Shown: piece after piece, positions 25,272 to 33,985 of the stretch
Layout: each line of letters starts with the position of its first letter
Position numbering within the stretch: position 1 is the stretch's first letter
NCBI GenBank assembly: GCA_001767455.1
Contig: MELC01000091.1
Location: 84,102-148,101 of the forward strand
Direction: 5' to 3'
Source: Acidobacteria bacterium RIFCSPLOWO2_12_FULL_66_21
Lineage (GTDB): Bacteria > Acidobacteriota > Vicinamibacteria > Vicinamibacterales > 2-12-FULL-66-21
Length of the DNA: 64,000 bases
Made by a program: the position numbers and the translations under genes
The notes under the pieces: model-generated
Seen by the model: the letters and a program-made list of their open reading frames with translations, nothing else
Databases searched by the model: none
Told to the model about the DNA's origin: nothing

Positions 25272-27194
25272 TTGGCCTTCGATCGCGAAGACACGCTCAA
25301 GAAAGCAGAGAAACTGCTGCGGCAGGGACGCCTCGACGGCGCCATCGCCGAATACCTGCGCGTGGTCGAGGACCAGCCGCGCGACTGGAACACGGCGAAC
25401 ACGCTCGGCGATCTGTACGTCCGCGCCGGTCAGTCCGAAAAGGCCGTGGCGCAATACGCGCGCGTCGCGGAGCACCTTGTCAGCGACGGGTTCTATCCGA
25501 AGGCCGCGGCGCTCTACAAGAAGATCCTGAAGATTGCGCCCGACGACGAACCCGCGCAGCTCCAGTTGGCCGACCTGTCCGCGCGCCAGGGACTGCTCGC
25601 CGACGCGAAGTCGTATCTGACGACGGTCGGGAACCGCCGGCGGGCGCGCGGCGACGCGCGCGGGGCCGCCGAGATCGTCGTGCGGCTGGGCACCCTCGAC
25701 CCGGCGGATTTCGACGCCCGGCTCGCGGCGGCGCGCGTCGTCGAGGAGTCGGGCGACACCGACGGGGCCGCATCGCGGTACCGGCAGCTCTACGACGACC
25801 TGCTGGAAAAGGGCAGGGAGCCCGAGGCGCTGAACGCGCTCGGCCACGCCGTGCGCCTGAACCCGGCGGATCGCGACGGCCGCGCGATTCTCGCCAGGGG
25901 CGCGCTCGCAGCCGGCGATATCGACACCGCGCGTCGCTATCTGGACCGCGACACGGCGGGCGACGATCCGACGCTGCTCGTCGCGCTCGTGGACATCGAA
26001 TTGCGCTCGGACCATCTTGACGCCGCGCGCGAACTCCTGCCGAAGCTGCTCGCCATCAACCGCGATCTCCGCCACGATATCGTCGAGCTCGGCTGGGCGC
26101 TCGGCGAGAGCAATCCGTCCGCGGCCTTCGTGTGCGTGGACGCCGCGGTGGACTCATCGCTGGCGGTGCCCGACTTCGACGACGCGGCGGGGATCCTCCA
26201 GGAGTTCGCGACCCGGCTGCCCGGACAGATCCCGGCGCTGCTGAAACTCGTCGAAGTATGTGTGGACGGCGGGCTCGAAGCGACGATGTACGAGGCGCAG
26301 GCGCAGCTTGCCGACGCGTACTTGTCGGCCGGCCAGGCGGCGGAGGCGCGGGTCATCGCCGAGGACCTGGTGGCCCGCGAGCCGTGGGAGCAGGCACACA
26401 TCGAGCGGTTCCGGAGGGCGCTCGTGATGTTGCGCGTTCCCGAGCCCGACTCGGTGATTGCCGAGCGTCTGAGCGGACATTCGCCGTTCATGGCCACCGA
26501 TCCGTTCTCCGACGCGATGCCTCCGGACACGCAGTTGTTCGAGACCGCGCCGCCCGAGCCGGAGATCGCCGAGCCTGAGCCTGAGGCGGCGCCTCCCCAA
26601 TCATTCGAGGCGCCGCCGCTCCACGAGGAGATGCATGAGCCGGTGGAAGCACTGCCCACTCGCCCGCGCGGCGCAATGGAAATCGATCTGACGAGCGCGC
26701 TGGGCGAGCTGGAAGGCGCGTCGGCCACGCCGGTGCCGGCGCCACCGGCCCCTCGTGGAAACCTGGACGAGGTGTTCCGGGATTTCCGCAACGAAGTCTC
26801 GCGCCAGGGAGGCGCCGACCGCTCGGCGCAGCATCTCACGCTCGGCCGCACGTACCTCGAGATGGGGATGTTCGACGAAGCGGTGAAGTCGTTGAAGACG
26901 GCCGCGCGATCGCCGCGCCAGCGCTTCGAGGCGGGCGTGCTGCTGGGACGCCTCTACCAGGAACGCGGCGACATGACGCACGCGATTGAATGGCTGGAAC
27001 GCGCCGCGGAAGTGCCGGCTCCCGACGCCGAAGAGGGCCGCGCGCTGTTGTACGACCTGGGCTGCATGCTCGAGACGGTCGGGGAGTGTGCGCGCGCGCT
27101 GGCGGTGTTTCTCGAGCTGCAGGCCGACGCCGGGGAGTACCGCGATGTCGCCGCCCGCGCCGATCGTCTGGCGCGCGTGCAGACCGGGGGCTGA
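25272..27194 (+). CDS. Large TPR repeat protein, function unknown
   Basis: 640 residues from a TTG preceded by TAGGA. Residues about 1-420 are tandem tetratricopeptide-like helical repeats (AEKLLRQGRLDGAIAEYLRV, TLGDLYVRAGQSEKAVAQYA and others). A proline/glutamate-rich linker follows at about 410-500, then more repeats at the C-terminus (HLTLGRTYLEMGMFDEAVKS, AIEWLERAAEVPAPD). No signal peptide, so a cytoplasmic scaffold for protein complexes. It is similar in style to FrzS/MglA-associated or gliding TPR proteins, but no specific assignment is possible. Confidence 0.75.
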   Translation: MAFDREDTLKKAEKLLRQGRLDGAIAEYLRVVEDQPRDWNTANTLGDLYVRAGQSEKAVAQYARVAEHLVSDGFYPKAAALYKKILKIAPDDEPAQLQLADLSARQGLLADAKSYLTTVGNRRRARGDARGAAEIVVRLGTLDPADFDARLAAARVVEESGDTDGAASRYRQLYDDLLEKGREPEALNALGHAVRLNPADRDGRAILARGALAAGDIDTARRYLDRDTAGDDPTLLVALVDIELRSDHLDAARELLPKLLAINRDLRHDIVELGWALGESNPSAAFVCVDAAVDSSLAVPDFDDAAGILQEFATRLPGQIPALLKLVEVCVDGGLEATMYEAQAQLADAYLSAGQAAEARVIAEDLVAREPWEQAHIERFRRALVMLRVPEPDSVIAERLSGHSPFMATDPFSDAMPPDTQLFETAPPEPEIAEPEPEAAPPQSFEAPPLHEEMHEPVEALPTRPRGAMEIDLTSALGELEGASATPVPAPPAPRGNLDEVFRDFRNEVSRQGGADRSAQHLTLGRTYLEMGMFDEAVKSLKTAARSPRQRFEAGVLLGRLYQERGDMTHAIEWLERAAEVPAPDAEEGRALLYDLGCMLETVGECARALAVFLELQADAGEYRDVAARADRLARVQTGG

Positions 27195-27202
27195 TCATCA
27201 CA

Positions 27203-27445
27203 GTGATCACCCGTCTGCTGCTCGCGGCGTACTTCCTGGAGGCCGGTCTCGTGCTGATAGTCGCGCCGTGGTCCTCCTTCTGGGAGCACAATTTCTTCCT
27301 GACGCGCCTGCCCGGCCTGGCGCGCATCCTCTCCAGCCCGTTCGTGCGCGGGGGCATCTCGGGGATCGGCGCCATCACCGCGCTGGCGGGCCTCGCCGAG
27401 CTGGGCGGCCTGTTCGCGTCGCGCGGCGCGAAGGCCAGGCGCTGA
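27203..27445 (+). CDS. Small two-helix membrane protein
   Basis: An 80-residue product from GTG with two hydrophobic segments, LLLAAYFLEAGLVLIVAPW and GISGIGAITALAGLAELGGLF, separated by a polar stretch FWEHNFFLTRLPGLARI. It lies between the TPR gene and thiE with almost no spacing, so it is probably translated. I do not recognise the family. Confidence 0.6.
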   Translation: MITRLLLAAYFLEAGLVLIVAPWSSFWEHNFFLTRLPGLARILSSPFVRGGISGIGAITALAGLAELGGLFASRGAKARR

Positions 27446-27449
27446 GGTC

Positions 27450-28082
27450 GTGTCGCCTCTGTGCCGGCCGGTCATCTGCCTGGTCACCGGCCGCTCATCG
27501 GACATGGCGGCCACCATCGCCCTCGTCACCACCGCAGTCAAGGCCGGCATCGATCTCGTGCAGATTCGCGAGCGGGACCTGGACGACCGATCGCGTCTGG
27601 CGCTGACACGAGCGGCCGTGGACGCGGCACGCGGGAGCCGCGCGCGCATCCTCGTGAACGAGCGTCTCGACATCGCGTTGGCCGCCGGCGCGGACGGCGT
27701 CCACCTTCGCGGCGATTCGGTCGCGGCGTCCAGCGTGCGCCGCCATGGTCCGCCCGGCTTCATCATCGGCCGATCGGTTCACTCTCGCGACGAAGCCGTG
27801 GCGGCGGAGCGCGAGGGCGGATGCGATTACCTGATCTTCGGCACCGTCTTTTCCACCACGAGCAAGCCCGAAGGGCACCCGTCGCTCGGTACGGGCGCCC
27901 TGAAAGAGGTCTGCGCCCGCGTCCGGCTGCCGGTGCTCGCAATCGGCGGCATCTCCGTGGACCGCGCGCCTGACGTCGCCGCGGCGGGCGCGGCGGGGAT
28001 CGCTGCCATCTCGCTGTTTACCGCGGCGGAAGGCGTGAGGTCGACGATCGAGGCACTGCGCCGCGCGTTTGACACTCAATGA
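27450..28082 (+). CDS. thiE: Thiamine phosphate synthase (ThiE/TenI family)
   Basis: A 210-residue TIM-barrel protein from GTG. Family signatures are VQIRERDLDDR, ILVNERLDIALAAGADGVHL, IIGRSVHS, YLIFGTVFSTTSKPEG and LAIGGIS. ThiE couples the pyrimidine and thiazole halves of thiamine. The HLRGDS in place of the usual HLGQxD resembles TenI, so the aminase-like relative cannot be excluded. No other thi genes are nearby. Confidence 0.8.
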   Translation: MSPLCRPVICLVTGRSSDMAATIALVTTAVKAGIDLVQIRERDLDDRSRLALTRAAVDAARGSRARILVNERLDIALAAGADGVHLRGDSVAASSVRRHGPPGFIIGRSVHSRDEAVAAEREGGCDYLIFGTVFSTTSKPEGHPSLGTGALKEVCARVRLPVLAIGGISVDRAPDVAAAGAAGIAAISLFTAAEGVRSTIEALRRAFDTQ

Positions 28083-28190
28083 TGAGGTTGTCTAAAGTGC
28101 ACGAGTCGATAGTCGATAGTCGATAGTCAAAGTCACAGTCAAAGTCACAGTCAAAGCCCGAGTCAAAGTCCGAGTCAAAGTCCAAGTCAC
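28083..28190. repeat. Tandem AGTCGAT and AGTCAA/AGTCAC array
   Basis: Three AGTCGAT heptamers (about 28103-28127) are followed by AGTCAA/AGTCAC/AGTCCG hexamers up to 28189. The array reaches the start of the RodZ-like gene. Single orientation. Confidence 0.75.
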
Positions 28191-28196
28191 ATGCCC

Positions 28197-28988
28197 ATGG
28201 CTGATTTCGGGAGCAAGCTGCGCGAGGCGCGCGAGCGCCGCGGCATCTCGCTGCGGCAGATTGCCGACAGCACCAAGATCGCGGCGTCCGCTCTCGAAGC
28301 GCTCGAGCGCAACGATGTCTCCAAGCTGCCAGGCGGCATCTTCAGCCGGGCGTTCGTGCGGTCGTACGCGACGGCCGTCGGCCTCGATCCGGAGCTGATG
28401 GTCAAAGAATTCCTCGAGCGGTTCCAGGCGGAACCCGCGGCCGCCGTGCCGAAACCGGCGGCGATTACCGAGGAGGAGAGCAACTTCGAGAGCCAGCAGC
28501 GCATGGCGGCCGTCGTGCTGACGATCGTGCTGATCAGCCTTCCCATCGCTGCCGCCATCCTGTATTTTTCCTTGCGCGCACGCCGGGTCGAGGGCATTCC
28601 GGCCGCGGCGCCCGTGATCCAGGAGGGCGCCCGCGCGACGGTTCCGCCGGCGCCGGCGCCCGAGCCGGTGGTCTCGGTCCCCGCGAGTGCTGCCGCCACC
28701 GGGGCTTCGGACTCCGCGACCTCGCCTCAGGTGATGATCGTGGAGCTGCACCCGACGGGTGTGTGCTGGATCAGCGTCACGGTGGACGGGGCGCGCGTGC
28801 TCGCCCGCGTCATGCAGCCGGGCGAGAAGACGACACTCCGGGTGAGCCAGGCCGCGGTGATCGAGGTCGGCGACGCCGGCGCGTTCGCGTTCTCCATCGA
28901 CGGCAAGCCCGCCCGGCCGCTGGGCGGGTCCGGCGAGGTGAAGACGGTCCGTATCACCCGGGAAACCGCCGGCCAGTTCCTTCGATGA
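28197..28988 (+). CDS. RodZ-like cell-shape protein
   Basis: 263 residues from ATG 28197 (28191 adds two). The N-terminus is a helix-turn-helix of the HTH_25 type (FGSKLREARERRGISLRQIA, residues 3-70), as in RodZ, where it contacts MreB. Then a linker, one membrane helix (VVLTIVLISLPIAAAILYF, about 105-125), a proline-rich stretch and a periplasmic DUF4115 beta domain (CWISVTVDGARVLARVMQPG). This order matches RodZ, linking the actin-like cytoskeleton to wall synthesis. Confidence 0.85.
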   Translation: MADFGSKLREARERRGISLRQIADSTKIAASALEALERNDVSKLPGGIFSRAFVRSYATAVGLDPELMVKEFLERFQAEPAAAVPKPAAITEEESNFESQQRMAAVVLTIVLISLPIAAAILYFSLRARRVEGIPAAAPVIQEGARATVPPAPAPEPVVSVPASAAATGASDSATSPQVMIVELHPTGVCWISVTVDGARVLARVMQPGEKTTLRVSQAAVIEVGDAGAFAFSIDGKPARPLGGSGEVKTVRITRETAGQFLR

Positions 28989-29057
28989 TGCGGCCGGAAC
29001 GGAGCGAGAGCGAGTGGAGGCGCCAGGCGGGGTGCAGGGGGCCCCGCCGATACAAAA
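28989..29057. repeat. GC-hairpin dispersed element before the gene at 29058
   Basis: GGAACGGAGCGAGAGCGAG is followed by GGCGGGG (29026-29032), loop, and CCCCGCC (29042-29048), ending 9 nt before the ATG. It matches the elements before rimM and rplS, with one loop change. Confidence 0.8.
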
Positions 29058-29822
29058 ATGGACTGCGGCTTCCGGTCGCCCCTGATTGACTTCTTCCGGC
29101 GGGGAGAGGTGGCGCGCGACGTGCGGCTGCTGGCCGCGCAGGGCGCGCTCGCGCCGCGCGCGCACGAGCAGCTCGCGCTGCTCATCCTGCTCTCCGACGA
29201 TCCCGATCCGCTGATTGCCGTGAGCGCGTCGGCCACGCTCGACTCGCTGCCCGTCGAGCCGCTCCGGGCCTTCCTGGCGCGCTCGGACGTGCCGGCCGAG
29301 ATGCGCGCCTTCTTCGCGGCGCGTGGCGTGACGGCCAGCGCGACGCCGGCGGGCGATGCCGACCTGCCGCTCGTGGACGCCGATCAGGCGCCGGAACCGG
29401 AGGAGGAAGACGACGGCAAGGCGGATCCGCAAATCCTCTCGTCGCTGCCGATCATCGAGCGGATGAAGCTCGCCATGAAGGGCACGCGCGCGCAGCGCGC
29501 GCAACTCATCCGGGATTCGAACAAGCTGGTGGCCGCCGCGGTGCTGAGCAGTCCGAAGCTCACCGAGGTCGAGGTCGAGTCGTTCGCGCGGATGGCCAAC
29601 GTATCGGAGGAGACCCTCCGGACGATTGCGACCAACCGCTCGTGGGTGAAGAACTACGGGGTCGTCGCGGGGCTCACGAAGAACCCGAAGACGCCGGTCG
29701 CGCTCGCGATGAGATTCCTGCAGCGGCTCAACGAACGCGATCTGAAGACACTGTCCATCGACCGGAACGTGCCCGAACCGGTGCGCATCGCCGCCCGGAA
29801 GTACATCCTGAAGCAGCTCTGA
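29058..29822 (+). CDS. Helical-repeat protein of unknown function
   Basis: 254 residues, mostly predicted alpha-helix, without signal peptide. The N-terminal third resembles short HEAT-like units (HEQLALLILLSDDPDPLIAV), a glutamate-rich linker follows (PEPEEEDDGKAD, about 112-125), and the C-terminal half is the most family-like part (MKLAMKGTRAQRAQLIRDSN and SWVKNYGVVAGLTKNPKTPV). Similar proteins are, to my knowledge, found in acidobacteria and myxobacteria without a known role. It is convergent with the gene at 29826 (3 nt apart). Confidence 0.7.
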   Translation: MDCGFRSPLIDFFRRGEVARDVRLLAAQGALAPRAHEQLALLILLSDDPDPLIAVSASATLDSLPVEPLRAFLARSDVPAEMRAFFAARGVTASATPAGDADLPLVDADQAPEPEEEDDGKADPQILSSLPIIERMKLAMKGTRAQRAQLIRDSNKLVAAAVLSSPKLTEVEVESFARMANVSEETLRTIATNRSWVKNYGVVAGLTKNPKTPVALAMRFLQRLNERDLKTLSIDRNVPEPVRIAARKYILKQL

Positions 29823-29825
29823 CGA

Positions 29826-30047
29826 TCATTCGGACCCGCGGCGAGGCCCCTTGCCGCGCTTGAACTCCTTCCGCATCTCCGCCAGCCCCTCCATGTACAC
29901 CGTGGCGCGGGGGCGCTCGTCCTGTGGCATCGCCTTCAGAAGATCGACGGCCGTGTCGAAATCGCGATCGATGGTCGCGCGGCTCGTCTTGTAGTAGAGG
30001 GCCTTGATGCGTGCAAGCAGATCGGCGGGCGAGGGCGTGCCGTTCAT
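29826..30047 (-). CDS. Small conserved-looking protein downstream of polX
   Basis: A 73-residue, charged, helical protein (LLARIKALYYKTSRATIDRD...GLAEMRKEFKRGKGPRRGS). Its ATG overlaps the polX stop (30044-30047), so it is translated with polX. No known domain is recognised. Confidence 0.65.
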   Translation of the reverse strand: MNGTPSPADLLARIKALYYKTSRATIDRDFDTAVDLLKAMPQDERPRATVYMEGLAEMRKEFKRGKGPRRGSE

Positions 30048-31768
30048 GATCGCTTCCTGTTGCGGCGCAGGCCCGCGAGGAGTTCATCCACCGGGCGCGT
30101 GTTGAGGACGTCGCCCGGCTCGAGCCAGGCTCGCCGCGCCACGCCGGTCCCCCAGCGGATCGCGTCGAGCGCCGCCGGCGAGTGCGCATCGGAGTCAATC
30201 ACCAGCCTGGCCCCGAGATCCTTCGCGAGCCTCGCGTGGTGGTCGTCGAGGTCCAGCCGATCGATCTGGCTGTTGATCTCGAGCGCGACCCCCGCGGCCG
30301 CCGCGGCGGTGAACACGCGTGTGACGTCGAACCGATAGCCGTCACGTTTCAGGAGAAGACGGCCGGTCGGATGCGCGAGGACGTCGACCCAGGGACAGGC
30401 AATCGCCCGCAGCAGCCGGTCCGTCATCTGCGCCTCGTCCTGGCTGAACGCCGAGTGGACGGAGGCAACCACGATATCGAGCTCGGCGAGACAGTCCTCC
30501 GACAGGTCCATCGACCCGTCGGGCCGGATGTCGCACTCGATGCCCGCCAGGACGCGAAACCCCTCGAGCCGGCCGTTCAAGGCGCGCACGCGACGGGCAT
30601 GGTCGAGCGCGCCCTGTTCGTCGAGGCCGTTGGCCATCGCCAGGGCCTTGCTGTGGTCCGTGACGGCGATGTACTCCAGCCCCGCGCTTCGGGCGGCGAG
30701 CGCCATCGCCTCCGCGTCGGCGTGGCCATCGGTCGCGGTCGTGTGCATGTGCAGGTCGCCGCGGAGGTCCGGCGCCTGGACGAGGCGCGGGAGCCGGCCC
30801 GCCTCCGCCGCCGCAATCTCGCCGCGGTTCTCGCGCAATTCCGGCGGAACCAGCGCCAGGCCCAGCGCCTCGTAGATCTCTTCTTCCGTGGCGCCGCCGA
30901 TCTTCGCGTCGTCCGCCAAGCGGTACAGGCCGTACTCGTTCAGCTTCAGGCCGCGCTGGAGCGCGCGGTCGCGGAGCGCGATGTTGTGCGCCTTGGACCC
31001 TGTGAAGTACTGCTTGGCGGCGCCGGCGCTCTCCCGGGGGACCAGCCGGAGGTCCGCCTGAAAGCCGCCGCGGATGAGGACGCTCGATTTCGTTTCGCCA
31101 CGCGCGAGGACGCGCTCCACGAGGCGATAGCCGATGAACGTCTGCATCAAGGCCGCGGGTCCGCCCGCCGCGAGGATGTCGAGGTCGCCGCAGGTGTCGC
31201 ATCCGCGCCGCAGGCTGCCGACCATCGAGATGTCCGCATCGGGCGCGGCGGCGCGGAGTTCGGCGACGAGCGCCGCCGCCTCATCGTACGCTTCGGCGAC
31301 AAGACGACGGCCCGTGAACCGCCGACGTTCTTCGAGCGCTTTGAGAATGAGCGCTTCTTTCTTCGCGCCCATCCCCTTGAGGGAGCGGATGCGGCCCTCG
31401 CGCGCGGCGCGCTCCAGATCGTCGAGCGACCGGATATCGAGCCCGCGGTAGAGCAGGGCGACGGTCTTCGGTCCCACTCCCTGGAGGTGCAGCAGATCGA
31501 GGATCGTGGGAGGAAACTCCTGCAACAGGTCCTGGTAAAAGCGGCAGGCACCGGTCTCGACCAGTTCTCCGAGCTTGGCCGCGAGGTCCTTGCCGATGCC
31601 GGGGATCTCGAGGCGCTCGGCCGGCGTCAGGCTCGCGGCCGGACCGGCCAGATGGCCGATCGTGTCCGCGGCGCTGCGGTACGCGCGCACCTTGAATGGG
31701 TTCTCGTTCTTGATCTCGAGAAGATCGCCGATATCGGCGAACACGCGCGCGATGGCGAGGTTATCCAC
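30044..31768 (-). CDS. polX: DNA polymerase X family with C-terminal PHP domain
   Basis: 574 residues. N-terminal helix-hairpin-helix region (about 1-130; [30 protein letters not shown]), then a polymerase beta-like nucleotidyltransferase domain with [19 protein letters not shown] (metal-binding D-x-D) and the third acid in ADLRLVP. The C-terminal PHP phosphoesterase (about 335-570) has [19 protein letters not shown] and VASVHSAF. Bacterial PolX fills short gaps in base-excision repair, and the PHP part supplies 3'-5' exonuclease and AP-endonuclease activity. Confidence 0.94.
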   Translation of the reverse strand: MDNLAIARVFADIGDLLEIKNENPFKVRAYRSAADTIGHLAGPAASLTPAERLEIPGIGKDLAAKLGELVETGACRFYQDLLQEFPPTILDLLHLQGVGPKTVALLYRGLDIRSLDDLERAAREGRIRSLKGMGAKKEALILKALEERRRFTGRRLVAEAYDEAAALVAELRAAAPDADISMVGSLRRGCDTCGDLDILAAGGPAALMQTFIGYRLVERVLARGETKSSVLIRGGFQADLRLVPRESAGAAKQYFTGSKAHNIALRDRALQRGLKLNEYGLYRLADDAKIGGATEEEIYEALGLALVPPELRENRGEIAAAEAGRLPRLVQAPDLRGDLHMHTTATDGHADAEAMALAARSAGLEYIAVTDHSKALAMANGLDEQGALDHARRVRALNGRLEGFRVLAGIECDIRPDGSMDLSEDCLAELDIVVASVHSAFSQDEAQMTDRLLRAIACPWVDVLAHPTGRLLLKRDGYRFDVTRVFTAAAAAGVALEINSQIDRLDLDDHHARLAKDLGARLVIDSDAHSPAALDAIRWGTGVARRAWLEPGDVLNTRPVDELLAGLRRNRKRS

Positions 31769-32765
31769 CCGTGAGCGTCAGGCCCTGCCGTTCGATGTGG
31801 AAGTCGAGCACCCGCGCGCCGGAGTCGGCGAGCGCCCGGCGGATCGCCGGCACGTCCGCCGGATCGCCGAGGCAGAAGAGACAGCCGCCGCCCCCCGCGC
31901 CGCACACCTTTCCGCCAATCGCGCCGGCGCGCTCCGCCGCCGACAGCATCGCGTCGATTTCGGGAGTGGTCACGCCGGGCGCGAGTGTCTTCCGGTTGGT
32001 CCATTCGCTGGCGATCTGGCGGCCCACCTCCGGCCAGTCCCGCCGCTCCAGCGCGTGACGCATGGCCGCGGCAATGTCGCGGATACGGCCGAACGCCTCC
32101 TGCACGGCGCGGTCACCGTCGATGTGCCGCTTGGTCACTTCCCAGTTGTTGATCCCGGAATTGCGCGAGGCGTTCGTGTAGGCCAGGACGAGCCGCTGCT
32201 CGAGCTCCGCCGCCTCCACCGGCAGCGCGACGCGGCGCACGCCGTCGACGCGCAGCTCCACGGCCGAAATACCGCCGTAGAGCGCGGGACGGTAATCCTG
32301 CACCCCGGTCGGCACGTCGATCGCCTGCGCCTCCACGTTCATGGCGATCTGCATGAGTCCGTCGTCGGATTGGGGTACGCCCGCCCACTTCGCCAGCGCG
32401 CCGCAGACCGCGATATTCAGCGCCGACGACCCGGCGATGCCGGCGCCGACCGGCGACTCGCACCGGGTGCGCAGATCGATTCCCTCGCCCTGGAAGTAAT
32501 GGAGAAGCCGCCCCAGCAGCTTCAGGTCGTGGTTGTCGCGCAACTCCGACCAGTGCGCCACCTCGACGCGGGTCCCCGTGTCCTCCGACTCGATCACCAG
32601 GCGGCGATCGGTGCGCGTCGTGAGCGAACAGCGGGCCCGGAGGCTGATGGCGGCGTTCAACGTCTGCGCGCCATCGTGGAAGAGGTATAAGGGCCAGATG
32701 TCGAGCGTGCCGCCCGCGAGGTCGATTCTTGTGGGGGCCGACGCCTCGATCTTCACGTGGGCCAT
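31761..32765 (-). CDS. GHMP-family sugar kinase (heptose kinase-like)
   Basis: 334 residues. The start at 32765 (MAHVKIEASAPTRIDLAGGT) is typical of GHMP kinases; the ATP-binding glycine loop is PVGAGIAGSSALNIAVCGAL (about 105-125), and GGKVCGAGGGGCLFCL is the late motif 3. The family includes HddA (D-glycero-alpha-D-manno-heptose 7-phosphate kinase), galactokinases and related enzymes. HddA-like is my best guess, but no other heptose genes are near. It overlaps polX by 8 nt. Confidence 0.8.
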   Translation of the reverse strand: MAHVKIEASAPTRIDLAGGTLDIWPLYLFHDGAQTLNAAISLRARCSLTTRTDRRLVIESEDTGTRVEVAHWSELRDNHDLKLLGRLLHYFQGEGIDLRTRCESPVGAGIAGSSALNIAVCGALAKWAGVPQSDDGLMQIAMNVEAQAIDVPTGVQDYRPALYGGISAVELRVDGVRRVALPVEAAELEQRLVLAYTNASRNSGINNWEVTKRHIDGDRAVQEAFGRIRDIAAAMRHALERRDWPEVGRQIASEWTNRKTLAPGVTTPEIDAMLSAAERAGAIGGKVCGAGGGGCLFCLGDPADVPAIRRALADSGARVLDFHIERQGLTLTGG

Positions 32766-32885
32766 TATATTCGTTCGTTGCTCGTTGCTCGTTGCTCGTT
32801 GCGCTCGACGAGCCACGAGCCACGAGCCACGGCGCCGCGAGCGGCGAGTGCGAGCTGCGAGCCGCGAGCTGCGTATAATGTGTCG
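32766..32885. repeat. Divergent spacer with inverted GTTGCTC/CACGAGC arrays
   Basis: GTTGCTC repeats about four times (about 32773-32803) and is followed by CACGAGC three times and further CGAGC-containing units (about 32806-32870), which complement the left arm. The block separates the divergent GHMP-kinase and nagZ genes, so it cannot be a terminator for either. Confidence 0.8.
32874..32879 (+). promoter_or_regulatory. Consensus -10 box implying a leaderless nagZ transcript
   Basis: A perfect TATAAT ends 6 nt before the nagZ ATG (32886). With the usual 6-7 nt to the transcription start, the mRNA would begin at or next to the start codon. No Shine-Dalgarno is present and no good -35 is seen. 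Confidence 0.6.
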
Positions 32886-33980
32886 ATGTCTTTGAGGGAT
32901 CTGCGCCGCCATGCGGGGCAGCTCGCGCTCGTCGGGTTCGACGGCCATTCGATCCCGGCCGAGGTGAAGAGCCTGGCGCGCGAGTTCGACCTGGGCGGCA
33001 TCATTCTGTTCGCGCGCAACGTGGAAAGCGCGGAGCAGGTCGCCGAGCTCGCGCGGGAAGCGCAGACGCTCGCCCGGGAGATCCCGCTCTGGGTCAGTGT
33101 CGATCAGGAAGGCGGGCGCGTCGCGCGCCTGAAATCGCCGTTCACCGTGTGGCCTCCGATGATTACCCTCGGGCGCAGCGGCGAGGTCGCGCTGGCCGAG
33201 CGGTTCGCCAGGGCGCTCGCGACCGAGCTGAAGGCCGTGGGGATCTCGCTCGACTACACCCCCGTGCTCGACATTCACACCAATCCCAGGAACCCGGTCA
33301 TCGGCGATCGCGCGCTGGCTGAGACCGCCGAGGACGTGGCGCGCCTCGGGTCCGCGATCGTGCGGACGCTCCAGGCGGAGGGGATTGCCGCGTGCGGCAA
33401 GCACTTCCCGGGGCACGGCGACACGAGCACCGATTCCCATCACGAGCTGCCGGTTGTCGATCATCCGCCGGACCGGCTGGACGCGGTGGAGCTCGTGCCG
33501 TTCAAGGCCGCGATCGACGCGGGAGTGGCGTCGATCATGACCGCGCACATCCTGGTCCCGGCGCTGGACGACGAGCGGCCCGCCACGTTGTCGCCGGCGA
33601 TCGTGGAGGGCCTCCTCAAACGCACGCTCGGTTACCAGGGCCTCGTCCTCAGCGACGATCTGGAGATGCGCGCGATTGCGGGACGGTACGGGATGGAGGA
33701 GGCAATGGTCGCCGCGATTGCCGCCGGATGCGACGCCGTGCTGATGTGCGGAACCGACCACGCGCAGCAGGCGGCCGCCCTCGAAGCCGTGATTCACGCG
33801 GTCGAGCAGGAGGCCCTTCCGTTCAAGCGCGTCGAGGACGCGTTGACGCGCCATCGCCGCGTCAAGGAGCGCTTCCTTCGGCCGCCGCGGCCGCGCCCGC
33901 TGACCGGCGGCGCCCTGCGCATGCTGCTCGGACGCGACGAGCATCAGGCCGTCGCCGCGGAAATGGCGAGGTTCGCGTAG
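32886..33980 (+). CDS. nagZ: Beta-N-acetylhexosaminidase NagZ
   Basis: A 364-residue GH3 enzyme that removes GlcNAc from anhydro-muropeptides during wall recycling. The GH3 pattern is complete: VDQEGGRVARL, the flexible-loop general acid/base motif KHFPGHGDTSTDSHHELP, MTAHI and the nucleophile aspartate in SDDLEMRAI. No signal peptide, consistent with the cytoplasmic NagZ. It opens a recycling and synthesis block with ldcA and mpl. A longer reading from 32757 would only add repeat-encoded residues. Confidence 0.94.
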   Translation: MSLRDLRRHAGQLALVGFDGHSIPAEVKSLAREFDLGGIILFARNVESAEQVAELAREAQTLAREIPLWVSVDQEGGRVARLKSPFTVWPPMITLGRSGEVALAERFARALATELKAVGISLDYTPVLDIHTNPRNPVIGDRALAETAEDVARLGSAIVRTLQAEGIAACGKHFPGHGDTSTDSHHELPVVDHPPDRLDAVELVPFKAAIDAGVASIMTAHILVPALDDERPATLSPAIVEGLLKRTLGYQGLVLSDDLEMRAIAGRYGMEEAMVAAIAAGCDAVLMCGTDHAQQAAALEAVIHAVEQEALPFKRVEDALTRHRRVKERFLRPPRPRPLTGGALRMLLGRDEHQAVAAEMARFA

Positions 33981-33985
33981 CGCCC

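Noticed and set aside
31761..33944. 727-residue extension of the GHMP kinase
   Set aside because: The extra N-terminal part runs antisense through nagZ; the family start MAHVKIEASAPTRIDLAGG is at 32765.
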